Shown one piece after another: positions 19,860 to 30,515 of a DNA stretch of 64,000 nucleotides. Origin of the DNA: Bombyx mori (taxonomy: Eukaryota; Arthropoda; Insecta; Lepidoptera; Bombycidae). The stretch's first letter is position 1; each line of letters starts with the position of its first letter. The notes under the pieces were generated by a model. The model saw nothing but the letters and a program-made list of their open reading frames with translations. It had not been told where the DNA came from and searched no databases. The position numbers were made by a program, and so were the translations under genes. The stretch spans positions 7,819,501-7,883,500 of the forward strand of contig NC_085127.1 in the NCBI RefSeq assembly GCF_030269925.1, in the 5' to 3' direction.

Positions 19860-22800
19860 ATGGCGGATATCGAACAAGATTTGTTTGAACGCGAAATAAT
19901 TCTTGAGGATATCAAACGTACATTACAAGTTGCTCAAATAAATGAACAACAATTTAGATCTCGTGTTATAGACTTAACTTCTCAACACAGAAAATTCTCA
20001 AAATTACAATCCAAAATTGAAAAAGTTCTTATAAAAACAAAATGTTTCGATAAAGATGAACAGCTTAAAATTCGTGGTGATTTTAATGACTGTTACTACG
20101 CCATAATTGCTCATATGAATAGTTTGAAAAAATCAGATGAAGAGAGTAGACGAATGAGTCGACCTTCAATTTTAAATTCTTCGTTTAATGCTCATAGCGG
20201 TGGTTGCGCAAACAAACTACCCACTTTGCCTATGCCGTGTTTCAACGGGGAACCTACAGAGTGGCCCCCGTTTTATGATTTATTTCGTTCGTTAGTGCAC
20301 GACAGTGATGCCTTCACCAACACGGAGAAATTCCGTTACTTACTTTTAACTTTAAAAAATGAGCCGTATAATTTAATAAAGTCACTACCGATAACTGAGG
20401 ACAATTACTTTGTGGCTTTGAACATTTTAATTTCACGGTATGATAATAAACGGGTGATCGCAGTGAAACATATCGACAAAATACTCGATATCGAACCTTG
20501 TTCCGAAAGAAACATTCTTACTTTGCGTAATTTACTGAACGTGTATCAAGAAAATATAAAAGCGTTGGAAGTTATGCCATTGCCCACGAAACAATGGAGT
20601 TTTTTATTATTGAACATCCTACTGCGTAAAATACCACCCTCAATACGTAAGAGGTTCGAGTTATCTCTAATAAAACCATGCGATATTCCAGACATTGACA
20701 CGTTAATAAACTTCTTAGAACGTGAGTTATCTGCATGCCAGTTTTCAAACTCAAATTCAGTTAGTTTAAATACAAATGATAAAATGGTCGCACATGGGGG
20801 TAGTTCTCGAACATTACCGCAAAATGCATCGCGTGTTGTTTCTAAGTCAAGCGAAGCCACCTTAGGTACGCGACGTTCATTTGCCGCTAGCGTCATTCAT
20901 GACGTTCCCTTAAGAAATAAAAACACGAAGAACAATATATGTTTATGTTGTGAGGCTCAGCATACGTTAAATAAATGCAGCAAATTTCTAAATTTATCTC
21001 CGCGTGATAGATATTCTTTCATTCAAAATAAAAACGTTTGTTTTAATTGTTTAAATGTCGGTCATGATGTGAAACAATGCAAGTCCAATTTTGTGTGTCG
21101 CTCGTGTCAAAAAAGACATCACACTTTGCTTCATTTTGATTCTCATCGTTTGTCAGTTACAGTAAATAGTGGTATGACAGAAAGTAGTTCTGCATCTCTC
21201 TCGCGCAACGATACATCTCAATCTGACGTAGCCGCTCAACACGTCATGACCGCGGTGAATCACGCACAGTCTACTGCATCGTGTGTTCGGGGTACAGTTT
21301 TGTTAGCCACAGCGCTCATCCATGTATATGTGACTCCGCGTATTAAGCACATCGTTCGATGTATTGTAGATAGTGGTAGTCAGGCGACATTTATCACAGA
21401 GGCTTGCGCGCAGCGTTTAAATTTAGCGCGTAAATATACTAACGTTCCGGTGTTCGGTGTGGGTGATAATAGGCCTGTATACCCGAATGGCGTCGTAACG
21501 TTCTGCGTTACCCCTCGTAATGGGGATCAGCCTTCGATCCCGGTTGAAGCATTTATTTTACCAAAGATTGTTTTACAAAATATGCCAAGTGTTTCTTTAC
21601 CTTTCACGGAATGGCTTCATATACAGAATATTACATTAGCTGATCCCAATTTTCATACTCCACAACCAGTGGAAATGCTTTTAGGTGCGGACATACTGTC
21701 CCAAATATTATTAGGCAATGTGATTACGGGACTACCTGGTTCGCCGATAGCTATAAATAGCATCTTCGGTTATCTATTGTTAGGTAGTCTTTCTTTCAAT
21801 CACAATTCTTCCCCTGTTACTACAGGAATGCAAGTTTATCATTCAAGTTTTAGCTCATCCTACGATGACATGGAACTAACAAAATTTTGGGAATTGGAGT
21901 CGTTGCCTGAAAGGAAAGAGTTCACTCCAGATGAAACTTTGTGCGAATCGTTATTTGTTAGCTCACATACTCGTGACAAAACCGGACGATACATAGTCCC
22001 CCTTCCGCTTAGACCGGATTCCCCATCCTTAGGTGAATCCCGGAGTATAGCTTTATCTAGATTAAATAAATTAGAATATCGTTTAGAACGTAATCATTTG
22101 TTAAAAATGGACTATCACACGTGTTTAAAAGAATACGATGATCTTGAGCACATGGAGTTAGTTCACACTCCGTCCCTGGTCCCGGACAATTCGTATTACA
22201 TACCGCACCACTGCGTGGTCAAAGAATCGAGTACTACTACTCGAACGCGCGTTGTTTTTGATGCAGGTTGCAAAACTTCCAATGGAAAGTCTTTGAATGA
22301 CATATTGTTAGTCGGTCCTAAATTGCATCAAGACATAGTCGATGTTTTACTAAAATTTAGATTAAATTCTATTGCTTTCACGGCAGATATAAAACAAATG
22401 TACCGAAGCATTTTAATACGCGAGTCGGATCGCGATTTTCAACGAATCTTATGGCGGTCATCATTAAATGAACCCGTACGCGACTATCGACTCCGAACAG
22501 TTACTTTCGGCATTAGTTCTTCACCATATTTAGCACTACGCACGATACGACAGCTAGCTGTCGATGAGCAGACGCGGTTCCCGTTAGCCTCGGAGGTCCT
22601 GAGGGACCAAGTGTTTGTTGATGACGTAGTCACGGGAGAAAGTGACGAGTCACGTGCTTTAGTTTTACAACAACAATTAATTGGTATTTGTCAATCAGCG
22701 GGATTCGAACTGCGAAAGTGGTGCAGCAACTCGCCCGCGATACTCGCGGCAGTTCAGACGCCAAGACTTCACGGTGAGCGGCAGGACAACATATCCTTCG

Positions 22801-25187
22801 CTTCCATGGAAAATGATATGCAAATAAAAGTCCTTGGTCTGCAGTGGAACCCAAAGCTTGACGTCTTTTCATTTTCTGTTCAAGTAGGAACCGATAAAAT
22901 AACAAAACGTGCGATTCTCTCTCAAATAGCGAAAATTTATGATCCCATGGGTTGGCTCGCTCCTGTCACTTTATATGCCAAACATTTAATACAATTATTA
23001 TGGTTATCAAAAGTTGGCTGGGACGACCCACTGCCCGTGAATATAGCAAACGCGTGGTCGACCTTTATCAATGAGTTGCCACTCTTATCGCAATTAGAAA
23101 TTCCACGTTATGTTTTGCCAAATACATATGCTGTCCAAATTCATGGGTTTTCGGACGCATCCGAGAAAGCATATGCTGCTAGCATTTACCTACGTCTTAC
23201 GGACTTACAACGTAATGTTAGATGCTTTCTTTTAATTGCAAAAACTCGCGTGGCGCCTATCAAACCGGTTTTGACGATACCACGCTTAGAGTTATGTGCG
23301 GCGGTATTATTGTCTCAGCTGTGTGAGAGGGTGCTATGTATTTATAAAGATCGTGTGAACTGCGAAGATATATACGCATGGTCAGATTCTTCTATTGTGT
23401 TAGCGTGGCTTCGATCACCACCTCATGAATGGAAAACTTTCGTGTCTAATCGAACGAGCGAGATACTCTCACGACTTCCTGCAAGGTGCTGGCGTCACGT
23501 TCCATCTGAGGATAACCCAGCAGATGCTCCATCTCGTGGGATGCTTCCTGAAACATTTCTAAATAATGAAATGTGGTTTAATGGCCCGCCGTGGCTTGCC
23601 CGAGAGCCGTCTTACTGGCCCACGAACAAAAACATTCCTAATACTACGGAGGAAAGACGTAATTTAACAGTAATGCTGAATTCAGTAATAACACAACCGG
23701 AGGACGTGGAATACATATCACGCTTTTCCACGTTAGGTAAACTTGTTAGAATTACAGCTCGAATATTTCGTTTTTACAATAATTGTAAGCGAAGAAAAAA
23801 ATCCTATCCTGATTTTATTACGGTGTCCGAGTATGAGTTTTCTTTAATGAAATTAATTCACAGAGTTCAATTATTTTGTTTTTATGAGGACATAAAAAAT
23901 ATTTCACAGGGAAAATATCCTTCAAATAAACTCAGACGTTTAAATCCCTTTCTTGACAAAGACAATAATTTACGAGTAGGAGGACGACTTCACAAGTCAA
24001 TTTTGAATTTTGATTCTAAGCACCAGTTGATTCTACCTAAAAAACATCATTTAACTTTTTTAATAATCGATAACGCTCATATCACAAATTTGCATGCCGG
24101 ATCTCAATCTGTTCAACACATTTTATTTCAAAGATTCTGGATCTTATCCAGTCGTGATATTATTCGTATGCGTATTCATAGTTGTGTTCGTTGTTTTCGA
24201 GCACGTCCTGCTCCGTTACAGCCAGCCATGGCTCCGCTACCCGCCTCAAGAGTGCGTCCCGAACGTCCATTCTTAAAGACTGCAGTTGATTTCGCTGGAC
24301 CGTTTTACGTTCGTGCAAACAAAGTTCGAAACGCGAAGGTAATCAAATGTTATGTTGCTGTTTTCGTTTGTATGTCGGTTAAGGCGGTGCATCTCGAGTT
24401 GGTTTCGGAATTATCTACTGACGCGTTTTTGGCGACTCTAAGACGATTTATATCACGTAGAGGTATGAGTACCGATATTTATTCCGATTGCGGGAGAAAC
24501 TTTGTTGGCTGTAATAACTACCTACAAGAGTTATATAAATTTTTACGTGATAATAATGTACAATCGACGTTAAACAGTAAAACTTTAGAACAAGGTATAA
24601 CTTGGCATTTTCAGCCACCTTACGCTTCTCATTTTGGCGGCTTATTCGAAGCTGGTGTAAAAAGTTTTAAGCATCACTTTTACCGTGTGTTAGGCACACA
24701 AACACAGACGTATGATGAGATGCATACACTTCTTTGTCAAATTGAGGCCGTACTCAATTCACGACCACTCTGTGTGTTAAGTAGCGATCCTACGGACCCT
24801 TTACCCTTAACACCTTCTCATTTTTTAATTGGAGGTCCTTTAACGGCTCTGCCAGATGTCTCATTGACGGAGTCTACTTCAAATAAACTGACCAGATGGC
24901 GTTGGGTACAACAGTGTCTTCAACACTTTTGGAAACGTTGGAGTCGCGAGTATTTACATGAAATCCAACAACGCAATAAATGGTTTCACAATCGCGGACC
25001 ACTCATACGTGAAGGCACCATTGTCGTGGTACGCGACGATAATCTTCCTCCATTACACTGGAGACTGGCTCGCGTACACGCTCTTCATCCCGGGTCCGAC
25101 AATGTTACTCGCGTAGTAACTGTTCAAATCGGTAATACCTTCGTTAAACGTGCAGTAGTCAAACTTTGTCCACTTCCAATAAACTAA
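19860..25187 (+). CDS. BEL/Pao gag-pol polyprotein
   Basis: A 1775-residue single-frame polyprotein. In order: an N-terminal coiled-coil-like region; a gag domain of the DUF1759 type from about 118 (LPMPCFNGEPTEWPPFYDLF); zinc-knuckle region 361-425 (CFNCLNVGHDVKQC, CRSCQKRHHTLLH); a DUF1758-type aspartic protease with IVDSGSQATF near 501; an RT with VVFDAGCKTSNGKSLNDIL near 798, FTADIKQMYRSI near 840 and the catalytic VFVDD near 918; RNase H (GFSDASEKAYAASIY near 1094, LELCAAV near 1142, AWSDSS near 1173); an integrase with an HH-CC zinc region around 1400-1445, core Asp in TAVDFAGPF near 1477, Asp1543 in YSDCG and Glu1597 in GLFEAG; and the conserved C-terminal domain (RWRWVQQCLQHFWKRWSREY). 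Gag and pol are fused without frameshift, as usual in this group. The ATG at 19860 follows the LTR by 132 nt. No stop codon interrupts it. Confidence 0.96.
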   Translation: MADIEQDLFEREIILEDIKRTLQVAQINEQQFRSRVIDLTSQHRKFSKLQSKIEKVLIKTKCFDKDEQLKIRGDFNDCYYAIIAHMNSLKKSDEESRRMSRPSILNSSFNAHSGGCANKLPTLPMPCFNGEPTEWPPFYDLFRSLVHDSDAFTNTEKFRYLLLTLKNEPYNLIKSLPITEDNYFVALNILISRYDNKRVIAVKHIDKILDIEPCSERNILTLRNLLNVYQENIKALEVMPLPTKQWSFLLLNILLRKIPPSIRKRFELSLIKPCDIPDIDTLINFLERELSACQFSNSNSVSLNTNDKMVAHGGSSRTLPQNASRVVSKSSEATLGTRRSFAASVIHDVPLRNKNTKNNICLCCEAQHTLNKCSKFLNLSPRDRYSFIQNKNVCFNCLNVGHDVKQCKSNFVCRSCQKRHHTLLHFDSHRLSVTVNSGMTESSSASLSRNDTSQSDVAAQHVMTAVNHAQSTASCVRGTVLLATALIHVYVTPRIKHIVRCIVDSGSQATFITEACAQRLNLARKYTNVPVFGVGDNRPVYPNGVVTFCVTPRNGDQPSIPVEAFILPKIVLQNMPSVSLPFTEWLHIQNITLADPNFHTPQPVEMLLGADILSQILLGNVITGLPGSPIAINSIFGYLLLGSLSFNHNSSPVTTGMQVYHSSFSSSYDDMELTKFWELESLPERKEFTPDETLCESLFVSSHTRDKTGRYIVPLPLRPDSPSLGESRSIALSRLNKLEYRLERNHLLKMDYHTCLKEYDDLEHMELVHTPSLVPDNSYYIPHHCVVKESSTTTRTRVVFDAGCKTSNGKSLNDILLVGPKLHQDIVDVLLKFRLNSIAFTADIKQMYRSILIRESDRDFQRILWRSSLNEPVRDYRLRTVTFGISSSPYLALRTIRQLAVDEQTRFPLASEVLRDQVFVDDVVTGESDESRALVLQQQLIGICQSAGFELRKWCSNSPAILAAVQTPRLHGERQDNISFASMENDMQIKVLGLQWNPKLDVFSFSVQVGTDKITKRAILSQIAKIYDPMGWLAPVTLYAKHLIQLLWLSKVGWDDPLPVNIANAWSTFINELPLLSQLEIPRYVLPNTYAVQIHGFSDASEKAYAASIYLRLTDLQRNVRCFLLIAKTRVAPIKPVLTIPRLELCAAVLLSQLCERVLCIYKDRVNCEDIYAWSDSSIVLAWLRSPPHEWKTFVSNRTSEILSRLPARCWRHVPSEDNPADAPSRGMLPETFLNNEMWFNGPPWLAREPSYWPTNKNIPNTTEERRNLTVMLNSVITQPEDVEYISRFSTLGKLVRITARIFRFYNNCKRRKKSYPDFITVSEYEFSLMKLIHRVQLFCFYEDIKNISQGKYPSNKLRRLNPFLDKDNNLRVGGRLHKSILNFDSKHQLILPKKHHLTFLIIDNAHITNLHAGSQSVQHILFQRFWILSSRDIIRMRIHSCVRCFRARPAPLQPAMAPLPASRVRPERPFLKTAVDFAGPFYVRANKVRNAKVIKCYVAVFVCMSVKAVHLELVSELSTDAFLATLRRFISRRGMSTDIYSDCGRNFVGCNNYLQELYKFLRDNNVQSTLNSKTLEQGITWHFQPPYASHFGGLFEAGVKSFKHHFYRVLGTQTQTYDEMHTLLCQIEAVLNSRPLCVLSSDPTDPLPLTPSHFLIGGPLTALPDVSLTESTSNKLTRWRWVQQCLQHFWKRWSREYLHEIQQRNKWFHNRGPLIREGTIVVVRDDNLPPLHWRLARVHALHPGSDNVTRVVTVQIGNTFVKRAVVKLCPLPIN

Positions 25188-25334
25188 CTTTTTTTATTAC
25201 TATGTTACTCTTTTTTTTTTACTTTTTTATTATTATTACTTTTAATTTTCACACATTCGTAGTTGAGTTACTGAGTTTTCAAATTCCTTCATAAGTAGTG
25301 TTAAAACAATTGCATTATTTTAAGGTGAGCGGCA

Positions 25335-25759
25335 TGTTTCGTACTGAAACAGATTTTTCGTGTTTCTGTATTTTTATTAATATCGAGTATTAGGCAATAC
25401 ATCTTCAAGACAACACAAATCTTAACCTAGGTACAGTAAGGTTCGATCTCGCCTGTGGACGGCCGGCTAGCCAACCAGAAGCTTGCTGAGCAACCCCTCC
25501 CAGCCTACGGGCTGAGATCGCCGTCACATAGTAACTTAACACACGCGTTCCGCGACAGACATTCTTTTATTACAAACAACAAAAATTACCCAACGCAAGT
25601 CACGCGTAACCATTAGAACCAGCGACAATTGTTCATCGTGTACCAGTCAAGGGACAGACGGTCCCACCTCCGGAAACGACGCTGAGCCCAGGGAGCGCGA
25701 GGCAGTGGAAGGAAGGTGAACCGGTAAGTCTTCAGACTTATTTCGTTCCTTACTGTACA
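25335..25759 (+). repeat. 3' LTR of the BEL/Pao element
   Basis: Same 425 bp as the 5' LTR. The purine-leaning 'aaggtgagcgg' just before it is the best polypurine-tract candidate. AGGTG follows as the right TSD. Confidence 0.94.
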
Positions 25760-25784
25760 AGGTGTTTAATAGAATTTATCGGTG

Positions 25785-25910
25785 CCTAGTGAAAATGTGA
25801 CCACCCACCTAGAGACATAAAGTCGAAATTCCAATTGTAGAGAAGGATGGTCGTCCCAACCTTTGACCGAAACACATTATTGCTTTGCGGCAGAAATGCG
25901 CAAGATAGTG
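25785..25910 (-). repeat. Degenerate Bm1 fragment
   Basis: 'cccaacctttgaccgaaacacattattgct' style blocks (25855-25890) and GCGGCAGAAAT match the minus-strand Bm1 body with many changes. The BEL/Pao element inserted beside it. Confidence 0.6.
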
Positions 25911-28172
25911 ACGGCAATCTGAGCTGGCTACGGTCAATTAAACACTATTATCTCATCTGTCTCACCGCAGCATGAGCATGCATCTTGCGGCTTCTATAGG
26001 TTCCAGTAATTATTCTATACCTAAAAAAACTGACAAAAACCCGCAAGAATTTGCTTCTTTTATAAATAAAAAGGGTGCGTGTACTTATGTATGCGCGTAA
26101 GAAGTTGTACTTTAATTTTATAATAATAATAATAATAATAATAATAATTTTGTCATTTATATTACTAAAAAACTAATGCTAACTTTTTTTTACGACTGTA
26201 CATGCGTGAAAGTTCACCTTCGGCTATATTCAGACTCGCCAAGTTACGTCGGTCGTATTGTAACGAGCGATTTAATGGGCATCTTCATTTCTGTTAATTT
26301 TGTGTCACGGTGCGCGCGCATCGTAAAAATTCACTCTCATCAATTTTTCATAACGCGCCTAAAGAAGTATAACTTTAATAAAAATGTTCTTTCTGACATC
26401 AGAATGACAATTAAGGCTAGTTCAAAATAGTTCATTTTTAAGTTGTCTTCAGTAACACCACCCAAAATAAGAACAATGAAAGCAAACAAACCGAAAATTT
26501 GACTTTTAACCCTTATAAAAACGAAAGAGCTACGTAAATTATCTGCAGCTCCGGAGACAAAAGAATCGACGTAGCGTTTTAATGGAACAGTAATGGAAAA
26601 CCGGAGGAATATTTATATAAGCATTGCTTAGAGAATGTGCGGCATGTTTCTTTGTTTATCGCCATCTTACAGGTACACAATACGTGAAAAAAGATTGATA
26701 GCATTGCTTTAGATCTTGAGAATCGTGTCTGGTATGTTATTAAGAACTATTATCATCGTCTATGCGCTTTGTTGATGGATAAAACAATAGGCTTAAATTA
26801 TTTTTGAAATTTGCATGCCATTAAATTTAATTGAAGCTTCAGTTCAATAATACACTTACATTTTCTGAGATCACGCTTCAGACAAGCAGAAGCTTACGAA
26901 TGATCATTATTCTTTTGGAATAGTTTTTGTGGCCATTATCTACAGCCGTATAATGTTCGGTAACAAAAACATTATTTTGTATGACGAAATCAGACTCGAA
27001 ACGAGATCAAAGGTTTGTTTTAAATTAGTTCGTTTACCCTTTGTTCTTATGTGTAATATTTCTGTCCTTAAATTAGGACACAATATAAATATTTCTTTTA
27101 CAAATAAGATTGCATTGTGGTCAATCAGTTGTATTTTCTAAAAGGTGCCTAATAGATATTCGATATAATACATCTTGTAATATACCTATCATAAAAACTC
27201 GAGAAAATTTTGTGAGTGAGTCTTAGGATTTTTTTTTTATTAATTCAATATTTAGTTCGAAGTATAAAGGTAACAATTATTAAGAGTATACCAAATGTCG
27301 TAATACATATAAGCATTAATGTAAAATAAAGTAATCAAATATATTTTTGTCAATCTTTTGTTTAAGTTTTATAGCGAAATTTTTATTTCTACAAACTTCA
27401 AATTTATTTAAAGTAGGCATACCAAGAACCTCAAAGAATAAGTGAAAATTCTTAATTACTTTGTAATAACGACTAGATCATTCTTCAGTATAATATAAAT
27501 ACTTCAGAAATAAACAATCCACAAGGTACTAATGAATATAATACTGAAATCTTTTATATTTTTAAAGATGGACGATTATGAGTAATATTTAAAACCCTTT
27601 ACGAAAAACAAGCGTTCGCCGACATTGAAGGCCAACGAAGTTAATTCTCAAGCTAAAAAGGTACTAAAGAGCAATTTCTTTGTACATTTATAACATGGAA
27701 AAATTGCTGCCTGTTAATGCTTAGTTATTCAGAGAATGTACGAAAAAGTGTTTTGTGGATTGGATGTGTTGAGATCCTGCTTGAGGTGTTGTTGATTTAC
27801 CCGGTACGAAAACCGGTGACCCATAAGTCATGACGTAGAAATCTCAAGACTCATGAAGAACTATATTAATATTAAACGATAATAAACTGTTAATTCATTT
27901 TAGCATCTACTCCATTATTATAATAAAGTACATAATTCAAAATATAAGATGTTCGTTTTGTGTTAATTTACAGGGAAATCTAAGTTAACGAAACTTTCTT
28001 GAATTTAACAGGCGAGTTATCATGACAGATTATGCAACTTTCTATTAAACTTCGAGATACAAATATGAAACAATAATTTCGGTTGCCAAGAGAATTTGCT
28101 TTGATGTTTGAGTTGTTTTTGGGTTTGAAACTCGTTACAATTGTACCAAAGGATTTGTTGATGTAAGTAAAA
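25911..28172. other. AT-rich DNA with an (AAT)n microsatellite
   Basis: (AAT)n spans about 26121-26148. Short open frames at 26176-26430 and 26929-27141 have no recognisable domain and I do not support them as genes. Confidence 0.5.
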
Positions 28173-28411
28173 TTAACTTCTCCGTGTAATGTTGTTCTGG
28201 TGGTAGAACGTACGGTGGGGGGGATTTAGAGGTACAACCATCCCGTCTATCTCTCCCGAGGAGCTGACATACGTTCTAGAATGATGATGATGATGACGAT
28301 GAAGATGATGAAGATGATTATGATCATGACTCAATATGTTGGAATTTACGCTGTGATGTTTATGGTGGTATACATAATGGTAACCGCTTGATGCCACTTG
28401 AACCTGAACTA
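28173..28411 (-). CDS. Doubtful His-rich open frame (possible terminal exon)
   Basis: The minus strand is open from a TAG near 28412 to a TAA at 28173, reading VQVQVASSGYHYVYHHKHHS, a His/Leu/Asp-rich run, then SSSGEIDGMVV. There is no ATG at its start; an AG at the 'gttcag' junction could serve as a splice acceptor, but no pyrimidine tract is visible. The His run comes from an imperfect (ATG/CAT)n microsatellite at 28283-28325, so chance openness is the simpler explanation. No upstream exon was found. Confidence 0.22.
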
Positions 28412-28639
28412 ACTATTTGTCCTAAATATTACCTACCAAAATATGATTTATAATTAATATTTAAGGCTCAAAAATAATGTAGAAAAACACGAAAGCTTTT
28501 AAGATAAGTGGTATAATACTGAATAAAAAAAGAATAGGTATCGCAAAAAAAATGTGTGTTTGTCTAAATGTTTATTTAACAAAACTGTTTTTTTTTACTA
28601 CTGCGTGGCATCCAATAAACTTTTCAATTTTACGCTGGA

Positions 28640-28735
28640 AAGGAGTAGTCGTGACCTAAAAGATAAGATACCCGGAGTACTAATGTAAAGTGATGCGACT
28701 TTCCGGTGCTCAAATCGCACAAGGAGTGACATTTG
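28640..28735 (+). repeat. Bm1-like tRNA-derived head fragment
   Basis: 'gtagtcgtgacctaaaagataaga' resembles the Bm1 head with its box A, followed by a diverged box B area (TTTCCGGTGCTCAAATCGC). No body attached. Confidence 0.5.
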
Positions 28736-28945
28736 TAAGGAAATAAGGAAATGCGTACACAACACGACTGACCTCTTAACTGACCTCTGCCGTCATGGAA
28801 TCTTATCATCCTTCGTACCCTTATCCCATAGTATGCGGAGTCGGCGCAGTATATCCTCTTATCATAGTGCATGGGGATTTGACGCGAGTTTTACGACCGG
28901 TCACCTACCTTACATCAACCCTACTCGGGATCTACCTCTAAATGT

Positions 28946-29191
28946 TATTTTATTTTTTATTGCTTTGATGGGTGGACGAGCTCACAGCCCACCTGGTGTT
29001 AAGTGGTTACTGGAGCCCATAGACATCTAAAACGTAAATGCGCTACTCACCTTGAGATATAAGTTCTAAGGTTTCAGTATAGTTACAATGGCTGCCCCAC
29101 CCTTCAAACCGAAACGCATTACTGCTCCACAGCAAAAATAGGCGGGGTGGTGGTACCTACCCATGAAGACTCACAAGAGGTCCTACCACCA
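28946..29191 (-). repeat. Bm1 SINE, minus strand
   Basis: TTTTTTATTGCTTTGATGGG, full body, end at TCCTACCACCA. Head-less; low divergence. Confidence 0.93.
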
Positions 29192-30088
29192 ATGCAGAGA
29201 TCCAATGCAAGGTACCATTGGGAGGGATTTTTTCCGTTTCTTCTTTTGGTGTTTCTTATACTTGATCCAGTTTAAGTTATATTTTATGAATCATTTACAA
29301 TTTTCACGACTTTGGAATAACGTGGTGTAATTAAATTTAAACACGAATTTTTATTTATAATACTAAATACTAAATTTTCATTGCATTATAATACGTATGC
29401 CTTGAAAGCAGATCGCAAGACTGGTTTTGTGGTAAGACGATAGTAACAAATATTATTATGTTTCTTAATACAAAAATACCAATATTTTTTCAAAATGCCG
29501 AACAAAGTCACTAGTAATAAATAGTTATTAATGTTCAAAATAGAATGTATTAAAGAACAAATACTGTTTTTGTGGACCATTTTCATTCACACCTTACCTT
29601 TGGGGAATACTAATAATGTGAATAAATTTTAATAATCCATAATTAATCTAATAGATTTTTTTTAAGAAAGTGTACTATAATTGATATTTTGTAAAGTCCG
29701 CATCTATGGCAAGCCTTGAAGACATAATAATTTAAGCATTAAGTTATAACGAATTAAGCAATTCGCAAATATTCATTTGGAAATTAGAGTTAAACAGTTG
29801 TAAAACAAGACTGGATTGTCTCACCAGAAATTTAGATTTTCTTAGAAATAATTCGGATTCTCAGAAATAAGCCATTAACATCTTCTATAATACTAAACTA
29901 CAAAAACAATTTTGTGTCAAGGCTTCGCATTTAATAGTTAATGTATAATTACTAAATTTTTTTGTTAGGTTCATTGAAATATTTGTTTGCCACTTTCTTC
30001 TTTACACGCCATCTTGCACTGCCGTAATTATACAGATGTTAGCCACCGTGGACCATACCAAAAGACTTAACGATTAGGTGCAGGCTAC
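29192..30088. other. AT-rich DNA, nothing identified
   Basis: No supported feature. Confidence 0.5.
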
Positions 30089-30515
30089 CTTTTTTTTCCT
30101 ACCTAAGCTTATAGCCTGGAGAGGCTACTTCAGTATAACCTTAACTAGTAGGTGAGCTCACGAGGCTCAAACCTGACGACGTTGCTATGACGAACCCTAG
30201 CAAGAGCCATGCTTCGCAAAATCTACCACCGGATCGGAAATGCGACCCATTGAGAAGATCCGGCAAGAAGCTCAGTGGGCTGTGTTTATTGGTTAATTTA
30301 CTCGTCGAGCCCTTCGTCGCAAGCGACGGGTTCGACGAGAACGATGACCGGTGCTTGAGGTACCTAAAAGCACCGTTAGTGGATCGGGAGGGTCCGAAAT
30401 GACGTGTTTTGGTCGACGTCGACTGCATTCTGTCCGCAGCATCGGGAATGTAGTTACCAGCGGCCACAATGAGAGGGTTCTCGTGTCGTGCCGCTTTATC
30501 GAAGTGGTAGGCTAT
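30089..30515 (-). pseudogene. 5'-truncated copy of the jockey-type LINE
   Basis: The minus strand encodes the ORF2 C-terminus (AAGNYIPDAADRM, compared with AAGNYIPDPVDRM in the intact element) and the 3' UTR with its stem-loop, then a poly(A) seen as a T-run at 30090-30097. Frame shifts after the ADRM motif separate it from the intact copy. The RT catalytic part is missing. Confidence 0.85.

Larger units (their letters stand above)
19303..25759 (+). mobile_element. Intact BEL/Pao LTR retrotransposon
   Basis: A 6457-bp element with 425-bp LTRs (TG...CA) that appear identical by eye, a 5-bp TSD (AGGTG) and one open 1775-codon gag-pol frame. Identical LTRs and an open frame mean a very recent insertion, and probably competence. 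There is no env-like frame between pol and the 3' LTR, only 147 bp. Codon use is AT-leaning like the host, unlike the GC-rich LINE. Confidence 0.95.

Noticed and set aside
25188..25334. env-like gene between pol and 3' LTR of the BEL/Pao element
   Set aside because: Only 147 bp, no open frame.
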